Of a stretch of DNA of 7,173 nt, positions 6,027 to 7,173 are shown piece by piece (the first letter of the stretch is position 1; each line of letters opens with the position of its first letter). Origin of the DNA: Bacteroidales bacterium UBA1199 (GTDB lineage Bacteria; Bacteroidota; Bacteroidia; Bacteroidales; UBA932). The notes beneath the pieces are model-generated. The model was given only the letters and a program-made list of their open reading frames with translations, had not been told where the DNA came from and made no database searches. Made by a program: the position numbers and the translations under genes. Where the stretch lies: the NCBI GenBank assembly GCA_002309795.1, contig DBXZ01000063.1, positions 86,639-93,811 on the forward strand. The letters are read 5' to 3'.

Positions 6027-7173
6027 TTCTGGGTAGAATTGGCAAAAAAGGTTTTAAAGGCCGCACGGGCTTTGGGGGCGAGCAGAATCAGCGTCGGAAT
6101 CGTGCAGAAGGCCATCAGGGCAAAGGCAATGTCGATGATGCTCACGGCCACGCCCAGCGGAATGACGGCGCCCACGATCAGGACCAGCAGGTAGGGCCAG
6201 TTGTAGTAGTGGGCCTTGTCGGCTCCGATCAGGAAGCCCAGGCACTTCTGTCCGTAGTAGGAATAGGAGAACATCGTCGAAAAGGCAAAGCAGAGGACGA
6301 TGACAAACAGCAGGTAGCGCCCGATGCCGGGAATGGCTGCATCAAAGGCGGCCAGCGCAATGCTGAGCCCCTGTGCGGAGCTGAGTCCGCCTCCGGCGGG
6401 GAGGATGGTGGGATCGACACTCCGGCCCACCAGGATGGCGATGGCCGTCAGGGTGCAGATGAAGCCCGAGTCGATGGAGGGGCCCAGCATGGCCACCAGT
6501 CCTTCATGGACCGGTTCCTTGCTGCGGGAGGCTCCGTGCATCATCGAGGCGGAACCGATGCCCGCCTCATTGACGAGCGCGGCCCGGCGGACACCGGTGA
6601 GGGCCACGAAGATGACACCGCCCGCCACGCCGCCGCCTACGGCCGACGGGTTGAAGGCACCGACGAAGATGTCGCGGAAAACCCCGGGAACGGCGCCCAG
6701 GTGGCTGAAGATGATGTAGAGAATCAACAGGAAGTAGAGAATCACCATCACCGGGACGATCCGCTCCGCCACGCGGGCGATCCGTCGGATGCCGCCGAAG
6801 ATGACAATCGATACAATCAGGCAGATGGTCAGGCCGATTCCGAAACGCAGGCCCACCGTGCCGCTTTCGCCCGCAAAGAGGGAGACGACAGATTCGGTGA
6901 GCTGGTTGGCCTGCATGAGGCAGAAAGAGCCGACCAGGCCGGCGATACAGAAGAAGACGGCCAGCGGTTTCCACTTGGGACCGAGCCCGGTGGTAATCAT
7001 GTACATCGGGCCGCCCTGGAGTTCGCCTGCGGAGTCGCGGCCCTTGAACATCACGGCCAGCGTGCCTTCGAAGAGTTTGGTGGCCATGCCCACGATGGCG
7101 CTGATCCACATCCAGAAGATGGCGCCCGGACCGCCGATGCAGATGGCGATGGCCACGCCGGCGATATTGCCCA
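6023..7173 (-). CDS. Sodium:alanine/glycine symporter (AGCS family), N-terminus outside the window
   Basis: Inner-membrane secondary transporter that imports a small neutral amino acid, typically alanine or glycine, with Na+. About 382 residues are visible. The frame stays open to the right edge: five more codons reading GNIAG precede the GTG at 7156, which is therefore an internal Val codon. Family members run about 450-500 residues, so the first 70-120 are missing. Family signatures include GNIAGVA...GGPGAIFWMW at the edge, QGGPMY near 7003-7018, MQANQL in a helix, and the NEAGIGSA block at 6548-6571, followed by the conserved HEGLVAMLG segment and TMFSYSYYG. About nine hydrophobic segments can be read; the protein ends in a short basic/polar tail (FKTFFANSTQK). 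The stop overlaps the argS start by four bases, so the two are co-transcribed. Any promoter lies beyond the window. Family assignment is firm; alanine versus glycine or glutamine cannot be told from sequence. Confidence 0.93.
   Translation of the reverse strand, partial: GNIAGVAIAICIGGPGAIFWMWISAIVGMATKLFEGTLAVMFKGRDSAGELQGGPMYMITTGLGPKWKPLAVFFCIAGLVGSFCLMQANQLTESVVSLFAGESGTVGLRFGIGLTICLIVSIVIFGGIRRIARVAERIVPVMVILYFLLILYIIFSHLGAVPGVFRDIFVGAFNPSAVGGGVAGGVIFVALTGVRRAALVNEAGIGSASMMHGASRSKEPVHEGLVAMLGPSIDSGFICTLTAIAILVGRSVDPTILPAGGGLSSAQGLSIALAAFDAAIPGIGRYLLFVIVLCFAFSTMFSYSYYGQKCLGFLIGADKAHYYNWPYLLVLIVGAVIPLGVAVSIIDIAFALMAFCTIPTLILLAPKARAAFKTFFANSTQK

Noticed and set aside
6041..6060. An A/T-rich patch in the 3' end of the transporter gene, considered as a separate argS promoter on the minus strand
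   Set aside because: The minus strand reads CTTTTTTG where TAnnTTTG would be needed, and no TTTG is found at the -33 distance. The patch is explained by Lys/Phe codons of the transporter tail.
5451..6194. A 247-codon plus-strand open frame opposite argS and the transporter end
   Set aside because: It crosses the argS start and the transporter stop, shows no domain, and both underlying genes are firmly identified.

Overview
The window looks like core chromosome of a GC-rich member of the Bacteroidota, most likely Bacteroidales. This rests on three things: the proteins resemble Bacteroidales versions (S1, RNase Z, ArgRS with a KMKSR loop, a GH73 glucosaminidase with LysM repeats); clear Shine-Dalgarno sequences are absent before the starts; and the one promoter-like element fits the Bacteroidota -7 consensus TAnnTTTG. 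The base composition would suit an Alistipes-like lineage, but the sequence alone does not settle genus. I see no mobile element, CRISPR array, tRNA, rRNA or phage gene, and no gene-free stretch over 30 bases.

Layout. On the + strand: the 3' part of rpsA (ribosomal protein S1), then 4 bases later rnz (RNase Z, tRNA 3'-end processing). The rnz stop codon lies inside a likely intrinsic terminator. Just after its T-run come a -7-type promoter box and the start of a second transcription unit, which holds a secreted GH73-type glucosaminidase with two LysM repeats and, 5 bases on, mltG (endolytic murein transglycosylase). On the - strand, reading from the right edge: a Na+:alanine/glycine symporter (AGCS family, N-terminus outside the window), then argS (arginyl-tRNA synthetase), whose start overlaps the transporter stop as ATGA. 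argS and mltG converge and their coding ends overlap by 23 bases.

How they work together. rpsA-rnz is a translation/tRNA-maturation unit. The glucosaminidase-mltG pair is a cell-wall unit in which two glycan-strand-cutting enzymes are made together. The transporter-argS pair couples an amino-acid carrier with a tRNA synthetase.

The most interesting points are an RNase Z that keeps every metal ligand but has lost about 38 residues exactly where the tRNA-binding flexible arm should be, and the very compact terminator/promoter/start junction at 2099-2162. I do not see a wholly undescribed system here; most of the window is ordinary housekeeping DNA.
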